A stretch of DNA of 64,000 nt from Calothrix sp. PCC 6303. GTDB lineage: Bacteria; Cyanobacteriota; Cyanobacteriia; Cyanobacteriales; Nostocaceae. Positions within the stretch are counted from its first letter, which is position 1, and each line of letters opens with the position of its first letter. Below are positions 39,079 through 47,794 of this stretch, one piece after another. Below the pieces are notes generated by a model. The model was not told the origin of the DNA, did no database searches, and saw only the letters and a program-made list of their open reading frames with translations. The stretch covers positions 4,092,001 to 4,156,000 of the forward strand of contig NC_019751.1 in assembly GCF_000317435.1 (NCBI RefSeq), written 5' to 3'. The translations under genes were made by a program, and so were the position numbers.

Positions 39079-39145
39079 AAAATAAGTAATAAGTCTGTTT
39101 TGTGGCGCGATTATATTTTGCAATAGAGACAAATTTGTTCCGTTT

Positions 39146-39165
39146 GTTCCTGATATATCAGGAAC
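39146..39165. repeat. Perfect 20 bp palindrome GTTCCTGATATATCAGGAAC
   Basis: It is perfectly symmetric with no loop, so it fits a DNA site for a dimeric protein better than an RNA hairpin. It lies 68 bp after the DUF1400 gene, away from any start codon. The GTTCC/GGAAC arms recall those before hmpA and hmpB, but the spacing differs. Confidence 0.7.
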
Positions 39166-39175
39166 GAAATGTATT

Positions 39176-39201
39176 AAAAAGGGCATCCTTGTGAGATGCC
39201 C
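39176..39201 (-). terminator. Leftward terminator after the O-antigen-ligase-like gene
   Basis: On the minus strand GGGCATC (39201-39195) pairs with GATGCCC (39187-39181) over a 7 nt loop, followed by TTTTT (39180-39176). It lies about 220 bp beyond the stop of the minus-strand gene at 39421. Confidence 0.7.
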
Positions 39202-39420
39202 GTCATGCAGGATTCCTATTATAAGGAGTACCTACACCTTCCCAACAATCAGCAACAGTGACCAATTATTCATTAGTCACACTCACAGTCATAGACGTGA
39301 ATACCTGTAATTTTATTAACTTTGCCATTAAGCAACCGCAGTATATACACTGAAAAAATCACAGCTTTTGGAAGTTGCTAAAATTAATTTACGTAATGCT
39401 GGTGATGCGGTTATTTATCA

Positions 39421-40752
39421 CTATTTGACAAGGGATTTGGGAGTGGATAAACATTGATATGTCACACCAGAAATAGCGCCTAATAAAAACCATGAGAAGA
39501 CATTGAGTCGAAAATCAAATAAACTGACATCTGCTGTGTTAAAGAATATCCAAGCAAGTAAAACCAGGAAGTAGCTAAAAAATATCAATTTATCATTTTG
39601 ATTTAATAATCTTGGTTTTCTAATTACTTGCAGACTAGTAAGTACAATCCAAATGATGAGGGAACAGAATAGTAGTGTAGCTGGAAAGCCAGTTTCAGCC
39701 GATAACATTAAAAAGAAGTTGTGGGGATGACCTAACCAAATATGCATCTGTTCTTGGTAAAGTGGGGTAAAATTACGTAAACCCCAACCAGTTAGGGGTC
39801 GCTGTTGAGCTAAAGACCAGGCAAAATCCCATTGAGTTTTTCGTATCAAAGCAACGGGTCTATCGGGATACATCTGATCATTCAATCTAGCCCAGAAAAA
39901 AGAGGGTACCACCTTACGAAACCAGAACGCGATCGCATTCGGCGCAAAAGCCGCTAAAATCACACTGGTAGCTATAGTACCTAGTGCTAAAATCACAATT
40001 CGCCAGCCTTGATACATAGCATAAGCCACACAGGCAAAAATAGCGATCGCCCAAGCATTCCGTGAGTTAGTTAGAATTAATGACGCAAAGTTCCCAATTA
40101 CCGTCAAGCTGAGAAAAATCAAAGTATAAATTCTCCCCCCCCTCTCTCCCTCTCTTCCTCTCTCCCTCCCTCCCCCATTCCCTGCTTCCAGCAACAACCC
40201 TACAGATAGAATAAAGGTTGTAATTAAATAACCTGCTAGAACATTGGCATACATGAACACAGAAGCCATACGTCCAACCGGGTTTCCACCTGGGGCAACT
40301 TTCCAACCAGAGATATTGAACCAAAATTCCCCAGTAGTCCAGCCGAAAAATAATTGTCCAATGCCAATAATTACCACTGGAACTGAGGCAACTACTATGA
40401 TCCAAGATAGGAGACGTAGTTGTACAGGTGTTTGAATCAAAACTCCAAAAGCCGTTAAAAGAAGGAAAAAAGGTAAAAAATTACATATTCCCAGCACAGC
40501 CGCATTTTTATCGTATGCAAAGACGGTGCTAATGATTAATAAAATACTGAGAATAGCAAATCCCCAGTTAAAGCGACGTTGAATAATTGTTTGATACTTA
40601 AAAGCCCATGTCACTAACAAAGATAAACCCAAAATAACTGCTCCCACCGCCGGGAAAAAAGGTAAAATCAGGGTTCCAAATTGGGCTAAAACCCAAGGAA
40701 ACTGTAATTTTGACTCTGGATGATAAAAACCAGGAATTGTTACTTTGCTCAT
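39421..40752 (-). CDS. O-antigen ligase/polymerase family membrane protein
   Basis: This 443 aa protein has ten or more membrane helices and the Wzy_C-type segment near the middle and end (TNSRNAWAIAIFACVAYA, GWGLRNFTPLYQEQM, WLGHPHNFFLMLSAETGFP). This family includes O-antigen ligases, polysaccharide polymerases and the cyanobacterial IctB-like proteins, so the role is probably in surface glycan assembly. A Gly/Arg/Glu-rich insert (about residues 188-206, NGGGRERGREGERGG) is coded by a purine/pyrimidine-biased repeat (40132-40189). The ATG at 40752 is used; a TTG precedes it. Confidence 0.82.
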   Translation of the reverse strand: MSKVTIPGFYHPESKLQFPWVLAQFGTLILPFFPAVGAVILGLSLLVTWAFKYQTIIQRRFNWGFAILSILLIISTVFAYDKNAAVLGICNFLPFFLLLTAFGVLIQTPVQLRLLSWIIVVASVPVVIIGIGQLFFGWTTGEFWFNISGWKVAPGGNPVGRMASVFMYANVLAGYLITTFILSVGLLLEAGNGGGRERGREGERGGRIYTLIFLSLTVIGNFASLILTNSRNAWAIAIFACVAYAMYQGWRIVILALGTIATSVILAAFAPNAIAFWFRKVVPSFFWARLNDQMYPDRPVALIRKTQWDFAWSLAQQRPLTGWGLRNFTPLYQEQMHIWLGHPHNFFLMLSAETGFPATLLFCSLIIWIVLTSLQVIRKPRLLNQNDKLIFFSYFLVLLAWIFFNTADVSLFDFRLNVFSWFLLGAISGVTYQCLSTPKSLVK

Positions 40753-41082
40753 CAATTCAGGTGGAGAATTAGCGAATATTTATTAAGCTTTGCCAGCAGA
40801 ACTATAACCTTTTTTTAGTAAATATGAATTGAATAAGTAAGTCGGCAGAAATAAACAGAACTATGTTACAGAATATAAATTGGCTTTAAACCCTTCTTAC
40901 AAACCCCAACAGTAGGCACCCCAAATGTTTGCGCTTCCCCCTACTGCCTTGCCCTAATTACAATTTTCAATACCGACCTACTTATCATGAATATGAACAT
41001 AAAACGTAGAGAGACGCAGCATCGCCACGTCTCTAAGGGATTGTGTGAAAATCCAAATGATAATTGTTTCCTGATAACTGAA
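40753..41082. other. Spacer with a leftward terminator
   Basis: This 330 bp spacer between two minus-strand genes has CCCCCTACTGCCTTGCC-type repeat text near 40935 and a GTAGAGACG-type hairpin at 41010-41034 that may end the YaaW-like transcript. No gene is seen. Confidence 0.5.
41010..41034 (-). terminator. Hairpin after the YaaW-like gene (GTAGAGACG-type)
   Basis: AGAGACG (41010-41016) pairs with CGTCTCT (41028-41034), with further GC pairing inside. On the minus strand it is followed by CTACGTTTT. Confidence 0.6.
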
Positions 41083-41940
41083 TTAAGCCATTTCCCAACA
41101 TTCGGTGCGGGTGAGACGAATTTGGGCGAGGGTGAAAACAGTGGGAATAATGCGACCATAGTTAGTAGCGATCGCACGCCAGCCCAAATCAGCAAAAAAC
41201 CAAGCCCACATCACAGGACCTAAAACCGCAAAAACGCTACGAACAGCGCCATAACGGGCTGCACTTGTTGCCATCCCTTGCTTTGCCACCTGCATTGTCA
41301 CATACCCTTGGAACTGCCCAGCTACAGCTTTGCCACCTTGGACAGCAGTTTGTCGGGCAATTTGATATGTTGCCAGGTGAGTCGCAAACTGACGGGTAAT
41401 TTGTTTAAGTACCAGTGGTTTGAGAACTGAGGTGACAGCCAAAGCACTGCTACCTTTAAGTATTAAACCCAAGGGATCTTTTTGTAATGCCAGGGGTAAA
41501 GGTTGAGAATTGCTATTTTTCGCCAAATGTGCTTGTACACGTTCAGTTAACTTTTGTTTTTCAGAAGCTGGAAGCTTTTTCCACACTCTTCCAAGTAAAT
41601 GTAAAAATACCTCTGCTTCTAAATCAACAGTTGCTAACTCAGCTGAATAAGGTATTTTTAGGTACTGGCAAACCTGAATTAAAGCTTGACGGTATGTCAC
41701 TTGACTGGTGCGTCCTCGCAACACAGTTACACCATCAGCAGCTAAAAAACGAAAACGTTGTTCAAGATTATCTAACCAAGCTTCACGGCTTTGGCTTTGC
41801 ACTTCGATGGGTTCAGGTGTCTGAACATAATCGAGGGGATTGAACTTACGACTAAACAAAATTGCCGTTAAATCCTGCAATTCTTCTTCCGTTGCCAACT
41901 CCAGCGCTGTCCTTAGTTCATCCAATTTACCTTCCTCCAC
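41083..41940 (-). CDS. YaaW/UPF0174-family protein
   Basis: This 285 aa protein starts MEEGKLDELRTALELATEEEL. The N-terminal block LTAILFSRKFNPLDYVQTP and the later ALIQVCQYLKIPYSAELATVDLEAEVFLHLLGRVWKKLP match the YaaW/UPF0174 (DUF3944-containing) family. The C-terminal half (about 150-275) is Ala/Gly-rich and partly hydrophobic (VFAVLGPVMWAWFFADLGW), suggesting membrane contact. The molecular function of the family is not established. Confidence 0.8.
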   Translation of the reverse strand: MEEGKLDELRTALELATEEELQDLTAILFSRKFNPLDYVQTPEPIEVQSQSREAWLDNLEQRFRFLAADGVTVLRGRTSQVTYRQALIQVCQYLKIPYSAELATVDLEAEVFLHLLGRVWKKLPASEKQKLTERVQAHLAKNSNSQPLPLALQKDPLGLILKGSSALAVTSVLKPLVLKQITRQFATHLATYQIARQTAVQGGKAVAGQFQGYVTMQVAKQGMATSAARYGAVRSVFAVLGPVMWAWFFADLGWRAIATNYGRIIPTVFTLAQIRLTRTECWEMA

Positions 41941-42593
41941 TACCGCAACACTTTCCTGTACCTTATTGTACTATTAGCTTTTGATTAACACGGGAACAAA
42001 GGAGACAAAAGGGGTTGAAGAGGTGCAGGGGGAGGTCAGGTAATCTGCCTTTAAACATTTTTGGAATCGGTATAAGTTAGGCAATTACAGCTACAATCCC
42101 AAGCCCATGCAGCAAAAAGCCCTATACATTTTTAGGTAATTGTAACGATATGAGCATCGTGATATAATTCGACTCGCACCAAGTAACATTCAACAGATGT
42201 TACGGTGTATAATCAATCGCCAACTGGGAAAGTTTCTCTTAAACACAGCAGGAATGCTTAAGTAATACTCCCCAAGCTCCTATCTCACCTGCGCTCTGTG
42301 AATCAGCTTACTGTAATTTACTGAATCTGGCATCGGTAAATATTTTAATTTTTACCGCAAGCTGGTTGATCACCTGTTTGATTACTAATTTGTTGAGAAC
42401 AGGAATAAGACAAATGTCTGTTTTAAAACCAGTGATGTATAAATACCTGTATAAATACTTGTACGACTTTTTATGTTATTGTTCTAACTGCCTAGAGCAT
42501 AAAATTAGTAACTTAACATTATGGCACGGTTTAAGACACATGCCCAGAGGGTTTCACATCAGAAATCTTCATCGCTTACAGGGGAAGTAGGCT
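41941..42593. other. 653 bp spacer upstream of ftn2
   Basis: It holds a well-formed promoter (42140-42168) and otherwise AT-rich sequence. A 74-codon frame at 42366-42590 has poor composition and no family resemblance, so I treat this part as a long 5' leader of ftn2. Confidence 0.55.
42140..42168 (+). promoter_or_regulatory. Sigma-70-type promoter, probably of ftn2
   Basis: A -35 box TTGTAA (42140-42145) and a perfect -10 box TATAAT (42163-42168) are separated by 17 bp. The spacer contains CGAT and ATCG arms. Transcription would start near 42175, giving a leader of about 420 nt before ftn2. Confidence 0.65.
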
Positions 42594-44807
42594 GTGCGAA
42601 TCCCGCTAGATTACTATCGAATTTTAGGATTGCCGTTGGCAGCTAGTGAAGAACAACTGCGACAGGCATATGGCGATCGCCGACAGCAATTACCGCGACG
42701 CGAATATTCTCATGCAGCAATTACATCTCGGAAACAACTTATTGAAGAAGCTTACGTGATTTTATCAGATCCGCAAGAACGGAAAATTTACGATCAATTA
42801 TATTTGTCACATGCTTATGCCCCTGATGGCGATCAAGATGTGGCTATTGCTGTTGAAGAACGCTTAAATGAAAGTAATGGTAAAATTCCCGATAATCAAG
42901 TTCTCAGTATTGATATCAATCAGGATGAATTAGTTGGGGCTTTATTGTTATTACAAGAATTGGGAGAATACGAGCAAGTATTAAAGTTAGGTCGTCCTTA
43001 TCTGGTGAATAAGAGTGGTTCGGGTGGCAATAACTCCACACAAACCGGATTTGAACGCGAACTTGAAACAGCACCTTCAGAACGTCCCGATGTTGTTCTC
43101 ACAATTGCCCTAGCTTGTTTGGAATTGGGTAGAGAGCAATGGCAGCAAGGATTTTACGAAAATGCGGCTGTATCTTTAGAGACTGGTGCAGAATTCCTGG
43201 TACGTGAAGGCTTATTTGAAAGTGTCCAGGCAGAAATTCAGGCTGATTTGTATCGATTGCGACCATATCGTATTCTAGAATTACTGGCATTGCCAGAAGC
43301 AAATCAAGCTGAACATCAACAAGGTTTAGAATTATTACAGGAAATCCTTGATGAACGAGGTGGAATAGATGGTTCCGGAAATGACAGTTCTGGACTAAGT
43401 GTTGATGATTTTTTACGCTTTATCCAACAACTACGGCATAATCTGACTGTAGCCGAGCAACACAAACTATTTGAAGCTGAAAGTAAACGCCCCTCTGCGG
43501 TTGCCACCTATTTAGCTGTTTATGCTTTAATTGCTAGGGGTTTTACCCAACGTCAACCAGCCTTGATTCGTCAGGCAAAGCAAATGTTGACACGTTTAGG
43601 CAAGCGCCAAGATGTGCATTTAGAGCAATCCCTCTGTGCCTTACTATTAGGACAAACTGAAGAAGCAACCCGCGCTTTAGAATTGAGCCAAGAGTATGAA
43701 GCGATCGCATTCATCCGCGAACACTCCCAAGACTCACCGGATTTATTGCCGGGACTGTGTTTATACGGTGAACGGTGGTTACAAAATGAGGTATTTCCGC
43801 ACTACCGAGATTTGGTAAATCAAACAGCTTTACTGAAAAACTACTTTGCTGATGAGCAAGTCCAAAGTTATTTGGAAGGTTTACCTACTGACGCGCAAGC
43901 AATACCAGAACCGAGAACCCGTCAACCTTTCACAACCAACCAACCTGGAAGTTCTCGTTACAGTAACTCTCAAATAAATTCCCGCCCAACTAGCTATAGC
44001 TCGTCCCAAGAGGCAGTTAATAATTATACTCCAGTAAACGAACCTAATCCCGTTAGAAATCCCCAAAGAATAAATCTAGATACCACCCCAACACCAGGAA
44101 AAACAAGACGCACTTCCCCCTCAACTAATAGTCCAAATCCAACTAATACGGTATCTCGCAGAGTACCAAGAAGACGACAAGCACCCCGCAGTCGCAGTAA
44201 CAAAAATATCCGCCTACTCTTCGCTATCTTGGCATCAGCGGCAGGATTATTCATATTTTGGTTAGTACTGAGTACAACATTTGGATTCCTCAAAAACCTG
44301 TTTTCACCCGAAGCAAAACTGTCAGGTGAACAGTTAACAATTTCCCTAAATGAACCAGTAATTCCAATACCTGATCCCAACAGTCCACCCAAATCTGCGG
44401 AAGGTTCACTAACCAAGGATGCGGCAAAAGAAATAATTCAAAATTGGTTATCCACTAAAGGTGCGGCTTTAGGAACAAATCATGAAATCGAGAGTTTAAA
44501 TACAATTTTAACGGAACCTGCACTTTCCCAGTGGCGAGCGATCGCATTACAAGTCAAATCAACTTTTAATTATCGCCAATACGATCACAGTATTTCCACC
44601 GTATCTGTAGAAGATAACTCACCTGATCAAAATAATGTCTCAGTTGAAGCTGTGGTAAATGAAACCACAACCTACTACGAAAATGAACAGGTGAAAAATA
44701 CTAGTCGGGAAAAAGTTCGAGTTCGCTACGTTTTTACCCGTGTTGATAATGCATGGCGAATTCGCAATATGAGTGTTTTGAATACAGTTAATTTGGGGAG
44801 AGGTTAA
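42594..44807 (+). CDS. ftn2: Cell division protein Ftn2/ZipN (ARC6 homolog)
   Basis: This 737 aa protein is the cyanobacterial ancestor of plastid ARC6, which anchors FtsZ at the membrane. The N-terminal DnaJ-like domain (about 4-67, DYYRILGLPLAASEEQLRQA) lacks the HPD motif, as expected for the family. A long helical region covers about 110-440, a Ser/Thr/Asn/Pro linker 445-530 and one membrane helix about 538-562 (LLFAILASAAGLFIFWLVLS). The C-terminal IMS (DUF4101) domain covers about 605-735. The start is the GTG at 42594. Confidence 0.95.
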   Translation: MRIPLDYYRILGLPLAASEEQLRQAYGDRRQQLPRREYSHAAITSRKQLIEEAYVILSDPQERKIYDQLYLSHAYAPDGDQDVAIAVEERLNESNGKIPDNQVLSIDINQDELVGALLLLQELGEYEQVLKLGRPYLVNKSGSGGNNSTQTGFERELETAPSERPDVVLTIALACLELGREQWQQGFYENAAVSLETGAEFLVREGLFESVQAEIQADLYRLRPYRILELLALPEANQAEHQQGLELLQEILDERGGIDGSGNDSSGLSVDDFLRFIQQLRHNLTVAEQHKLFEAESKRPSAVATYLAVYALIARGFTQRQPALIRQAKQMLTRLGKRQDVHLEQSLCALLLGQTEEATRALELSQEYEAIAFIREHSQDSPDLLPGLCLYGERWLQNEVFPHYRDLVNQTALLKNYFADEQVQSYLEGLPTDAQAIPEPRTRQPFTTNQPGSSRYSNSQINSRPTSYSSSQEAVNNYTPVNEPNPVRNPQRINLDTTPTPGKTRRTSPSTNSPNPTNTVSRRVPRRRQAPRSRSNKNIRLLFAILASAAGLFIFWLVLSTTFGFLKNLFSPEAKLSGEQLTISLNEPVIPIPDPNSPPKSAEGSLTKDAAKEIIQNWLSTKGAALGTNHEIESLNTILTEPALSQWRAIALQVKSTFNYRQYDHSISTVSVEDNSPDQNNVSVEAVVNETTTYYENEQVKNTSREKVRVRYVFTRVDNAWRIRNMSVLNTVNLGRG

Positions 44808-44814
44808 AAATAAG

Positions 44815-44873
44815 TAATGAGTAATGAGTAATGAGTAATGAGTAATGAGTAATGAGTAATGAGTAACTGAGTA
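44815..44873. repeat. Heptanucleotide tandem repeat GTAATGA
   Basis: About eight units of GTAATGA (AGTAATG in another phase) follow the ftn2 stop by 8 bp. This is the classic short tandemly repeated repetitive type of filamentous cyanobacteria. Confidence 0.95.
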
Positions 44874-44903
44874 TGTTTTGTAACGTGGATTTGACAAGGC
44901 AGC

Positions 44904-44929
44904 TTTGCGGGGTCATCCGACTCCGCAAA
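44904..44929. terminator. Hairpin after ftn2
   Basis: TTTGCGG (44904-44910) pairs with CCGCAAA (44923-44929), and GTC/GAC pairs inside after a G-T pair, with loop ATCC. There is no T run, so its role as terminator is uncertain. Confidence 0.45.
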
Positions 44930-45021
44930 CGTGCCGCCCCGACACAACAGAAGTAGAATCCGGGACAGGAGTTAGAATACAGTGGGCAAAATACAGGAGG
45001 CAGATATCTGTAGTTTAATTC

Positions 45022-45993
45022 ATGACCGAAAATTTATTTCAAGCTTATTTACCCCTAATTCTGTGGACGGGAATGGGGTTTTTGATAGTCAGAATTTTGC
45101 CTCAATGGTTTCCACGATTTTTAGGTCGCGCTTTATACTGGGTTGGAGTTCCCTTAGAACTAATCGCATTGGCTAGGCAATCTACCAATAGCAACCCTGA
45201 AAATATTGTTAATTCACCATTTCTAGTACCAATAATTACAGTTTTAGCTATATTATTGAGTTTAGCGATCGCATCCTTAGCATTGTGGGGATGGCAGAAA
45301 ATATCTCCAGATTCCCAAGAATTTTTTCGCAATCCCGGTAGCAAAGCCGGATTTTTCTTATCTGCGGTGTTGGGAAATACGGGTTTCATCGGATTAGCGA
45401 TCGCACCATCCCTGGTTAACCCTGAATCACTGAACTGGGCTGTATTATTTAGTGTCACTCACAATGTTGTCGGACCCTACGGTTTAGGAGTATTAATTGC
45501 CAGTTACTTTAGTCATTCCGATCAATCTAACCGCTGGTGGATTCAATTACGTGACATCATCACCGCTCCCCCATTATGGGGATTCATCATCGGCAATTTA
45601 ATCCAAAATTTCAAATTACCAGAAATAGTAGAATCTAGCTTACAACAATCAGTTGGGGTTGTAATTGCCTGTGCGTTTCTACTCACAGGCATTAGACTAG
45701 CTCAACTTTCCAGTTGGAAAAGTCTCAAAGCCGCTTTTTTACCAGCAATATCAAGAGTTTGTATTACACCCTTTGTGGTCGGTGTAATTTTGACGTTGAC
45801 CTTAAAAACATTAACCATACCTAGCTACTATTGCTTGCCAATAGTATTAATGTCTGGGATGCCTTCAGCTTTTGCTGGACTCATTTTAGCAGAAGAATAC
45901 AACCTCGACCGGGATTTAATCGCTAGTAGTATTCTACTATCCATCATTATTTTATTACTTGTTTTACCGCTGTGGGTTGTAATTTTTAACTAA
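45022..45993 (+). CDS. AEC family transporter (auxin efflux carrier-like permease)
   Basis: This 323 aa protein has about ten membrane helices, with the AEC family pattern of two halves around a polar centre (SKAGFFLSAVLGNTGFIGLAIAP; YYCLPIVLMSGMPSAFAGLILAEEYNLD). AEC proteins are secondary transporters of organic acids or similar solutes; the substrate is unknown. An in-frame stop just upstream fixes the ATG at 45022; AGGAGG near 44996 is too far to serve it. The cbiG-like gene follows 11 bp later, so the two are probably co-transcribed. Confidence 0.85.
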   Translation: MTENLFQAYLPLILWTGMGFLIVRILPQWFPRFLGRALYWVGVPLELIALARQSTNSNPENIVNSPFLVPIITVLAILLSLAIASLALWGWQKISPDSQEFFRNPGSKAGFFLSAVLGNTGFIGLAIAPSLVNPESLNWAVLFSVTHNVVGPYGLGVLIASYFSHSDQSNRWWIQLRDIITAPPLWGFIIGNLIQNFKLPEIVESSLQQSVGVVIACAFLLTGIRLAQLSSWKSLKAAFLPAISRVCITPFVVGVILTLTLKTLTIPSYYCLPIVLMSGMPSAFAGLILAEEYNLDRDLIASSILLSIIILLLVLPLWVVIFN

Positions 45994-46004
45994 TTTGTAA
46001 CTAA

Positions 46005-46430
46005 ATGTTTACAGTTGGAATTGGCTTCAGAAAAGGAACCACACAAACAACTATAGAAGCAGCTATTGAGCAAGTATTTCAAGATTTCCATCTATTAGAT
46101 AGTAGTGTCACTGAACCCCTAAAAGCAATTAATCAACTAATTGTATGTGTTGCTTCCATAGACAAAAAAGCTGATGAAGTCGCTTTAACAGAATTTTGTC
46201 ACAAGTACAAGTTACCGCTAAAAACCTTTACAGCCGAACTTCTCAACAGCGTTTATGTACCCAACCCCTCCCAAACCACCAAAAAAACAGTAGGAAGTCA
46301 TAGCGTTGCCGAAGCTGCCGCTATTCTTGCAGCTTATTCATTAACCGGAATAGCCAACCACAGTATTTTAGTGCCCAAACAAATTTATTCAACAGTTACA
46401 ATCGCAGTTGTGCAAATTCACCAGACTTGA
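46005..46430 (+). CDS. Stand-alone CbiG C-terminal domain protein (cobalamin biosynthesis)
   Basis: At 141 aa this corresponds to only the C-terminal domain (CbiG_C/CobE-like) of CbiG, the enzyme that opens the delta-lactone of cobalt-precorrin-5A. It has the typical start VGIGFRKGTTQTTIEAAIEQ and the GSHSVAEAAAILAA motif. Stand-alone CobE-like proteins exist, and many cyanobacteria carry fused or split versions. No other cob/cbi genes are adjacent; an ECF-type ATPase lies 640 bp downstream on the other strand. Confidence 0.85.
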   Translation: MFTVGIGFRKGTTQTTIEAAIEQVFQDFHLLDSSVTEPLKAINQLIVCVASIDKKADEVALTEFCHKYKLPLKTFTAELLNSVYVPNPSQTTKKTVGSHSVAEAAAILAAYSLTGIANHSILVPKQIYSTVTIAVVQIHQT

Positions 46431-46658
46431 GAATTGAAGCATAACATCGAAATTGTTGCCCTAATTATCTCTTAGGTATATTGACTAACAAATATAATTC
46501 AATCTGTCATCTAACCATAAGGAATAGATATTTGAAATATTGCCACATTTTTCTAAAGTTTTGTTAAGATAAATTTATTGAACGTTTTTAACGAAATTTG
46601 ACAATCAGGGTGTGGAGCAATATACATGACTAGTGTTATATCCCTTGGAGAGTTAATC

Positions 46659-46796
46659 ATGGACAACTACATTTTCTTTGACGATGCCCTGCACATGTTA
46701 GTGAATGCCTTCTTAGGTTCTGTTGCAGTATTGATGGCAGCTTCAGGAATTGGTTTGGCAGTAATTGAATCGATTGAGAAAACAAGCGATCGCTAA
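46659..46796 (+). CDS. Small single-pass membrane protein (45 aa)
   Basis: The ATG at 46659 is preceded by TTGGAGAG at good spacing. The protein starts MDNYIFFDDALHMLVNAFLG, has one hydrophobic helix (about residues 12-36, LGSVAVLMAASGIGLAVI) and ends IEKTSDR. It is below usual length cut-offs. An in-frame ATG at 46626 would extend it by 11 residues but lacks a ribosome site. I do not recognise the family. The composition looks real: the hydrophobic and polar parts are cleanly separated and the stop lies directly after a HIP1-overlapping sequence. Confidence 0.6.
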   Translation: MDNYIFFDDALHMLVNAFLGSVAVLMAASGIGLAVIESIEKTSDR

Positions 46797-47071
46797 AATC
46801 GATCCACTAAGGATCTGCAAATCCTGTTTTCGTTTCCCATCTCCATAAACCGAGCAAGAAACATAACTATATATTCAGCAAGTGAGGCTGTAACGTTTGG
46901 TAAAGTTCACGCCGAAACTCACAAAAGCGTAACTGTCAATAACAGAGGCATGGTTTTTTAACTGCTCCTCTTCGGAGCGTGATAAGTCTATTTTCCCAAT
47001 TTCAAGCGCTACAATACCGAAAAGTTGCCAAAAACTGGCATAAATATCTCTGCATCCTCATGAATAATTTT

Positions 47072-47794
47072 CTACCAATCAACTGGTAAATCAAGCTTTT
47101 CCATAGTCTGCGTATCTTCTAGCAGAGTAGAAATCCTACCATCAATAGTAATTTGACCTTCAGATAATACGAGCGCACGTTGTGCGACTCTACCCAACCA
47201 GCGCAAATCATGGGAAGCTATTAATGTAATTTGCACTGGTATTTTTTGCAAAATTTGAGCTAATTGTCGTCGCCATGATGGATCAAGTCCGTTAGTCGGT
47301 TCATCTAAAACCAAAATTTCTGGTTCGAGTGCCAAAATTGCCGCAAGTGCTGCAAGACGACGTTGCCCACCTGAAAGTTCATGTGCAGAACGCTTTGCAT
47401 AGTCTTGTAAACCGAAATCCCTTAGTAATTGTAGGGCTTTTTCTGTAGCTATTGCAGATGGGATACCATAATTTAGAGGTCCGAAGGTTATATCTTCGAG
47501 GATAGTAGGCATAAATAGCTGGTCATTAGGATCTTGGAAACCAAATCCGACATAGCGACGTATTTCGGGTAGATTCTTGGCTTCAACGGTAATATTATTG
47601 ATAGTAATTGTTCCAGATTTTGGCTGCTTCAAGCCAATTAAATTTTCTAAGAGAGTACTTTTTCCCGAACCAGTAGTACCTATTAATGCTACGCGATCGC
47701 CTGCACTAATTGATAGGGAAATTCCTCGCAATACTGGTTCTTGGTTGTTGTACGCAAATACTAAATTTTCAATCAATATGCTTGTTTTTGACAT
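47072..47794 (-). CDS. Energy-coupling factor ABC transporter ATP-binding protein (CbiO/EcfA-like)
   Basis: This 240 aa ATPase has Walker A GTTGSGKST (about 36-44), Q-loop FGFQDPNDQL, signature LSGGQRRLAALA and Walker B ILVLDEPTNGLDP. The Q-loop text GFQDPNDQLF is characteristic of ECF-type ATPases for cobalt, nickel, biotin or other vitamins. No membrane (EcfT/CbiQ) or substrate (CbiM/S) subunit is next to it, so it is an orphan here. The substrate is not assignable. Confidence 0.88.
   Translation of the reverse strand: MSKTSILIENLVFAYNNQEPVLRGISLSISAGDRVALIGTTGSGKSTLLENLIGLKQPKSGTITINNITVEAKNLPEIRRYVGFGFQDPNDQLFMPTILEDITFGPLNYGIPSAIATEKALQLLRDFGLQDYAKRSAHELSGGQRRLAALAAILALEPEILVLDEPTNGLDPSWRRQLAQILQKIPVQITLIASHDLRWLGRVAQRALVLSEGQITIDGRISTLLEDTQTMEKLDLPVDW

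Larger units (their letters stand above)
39079..39420. other. Spacer with a palindrome and a leftward terminator
   Basis: This 342 bp stretch lies between convergent genes. It holds the 20 bp palindrome at 39146-39165 and the hairpin at 39181-39201. A 20-codon frame on the minus strand near 39330 lacks support. Confidence 0.5.

Noticed and set aside
39270-39340. 20-codon minus-strand frame MAKLIKLQVFTSMTVSVTNE
   Set aside because: It has no ribosome site and lies between a gene and its probable terminator; it lacks the RGSGR motif of PatS-type peptides.
42366-42590. 74-codon frame just before ftn2
   Set aside because: It has poor composition and no recognisable motif, and it fits better as part of the long ftn2 leader after the promoter at 42140-42168.
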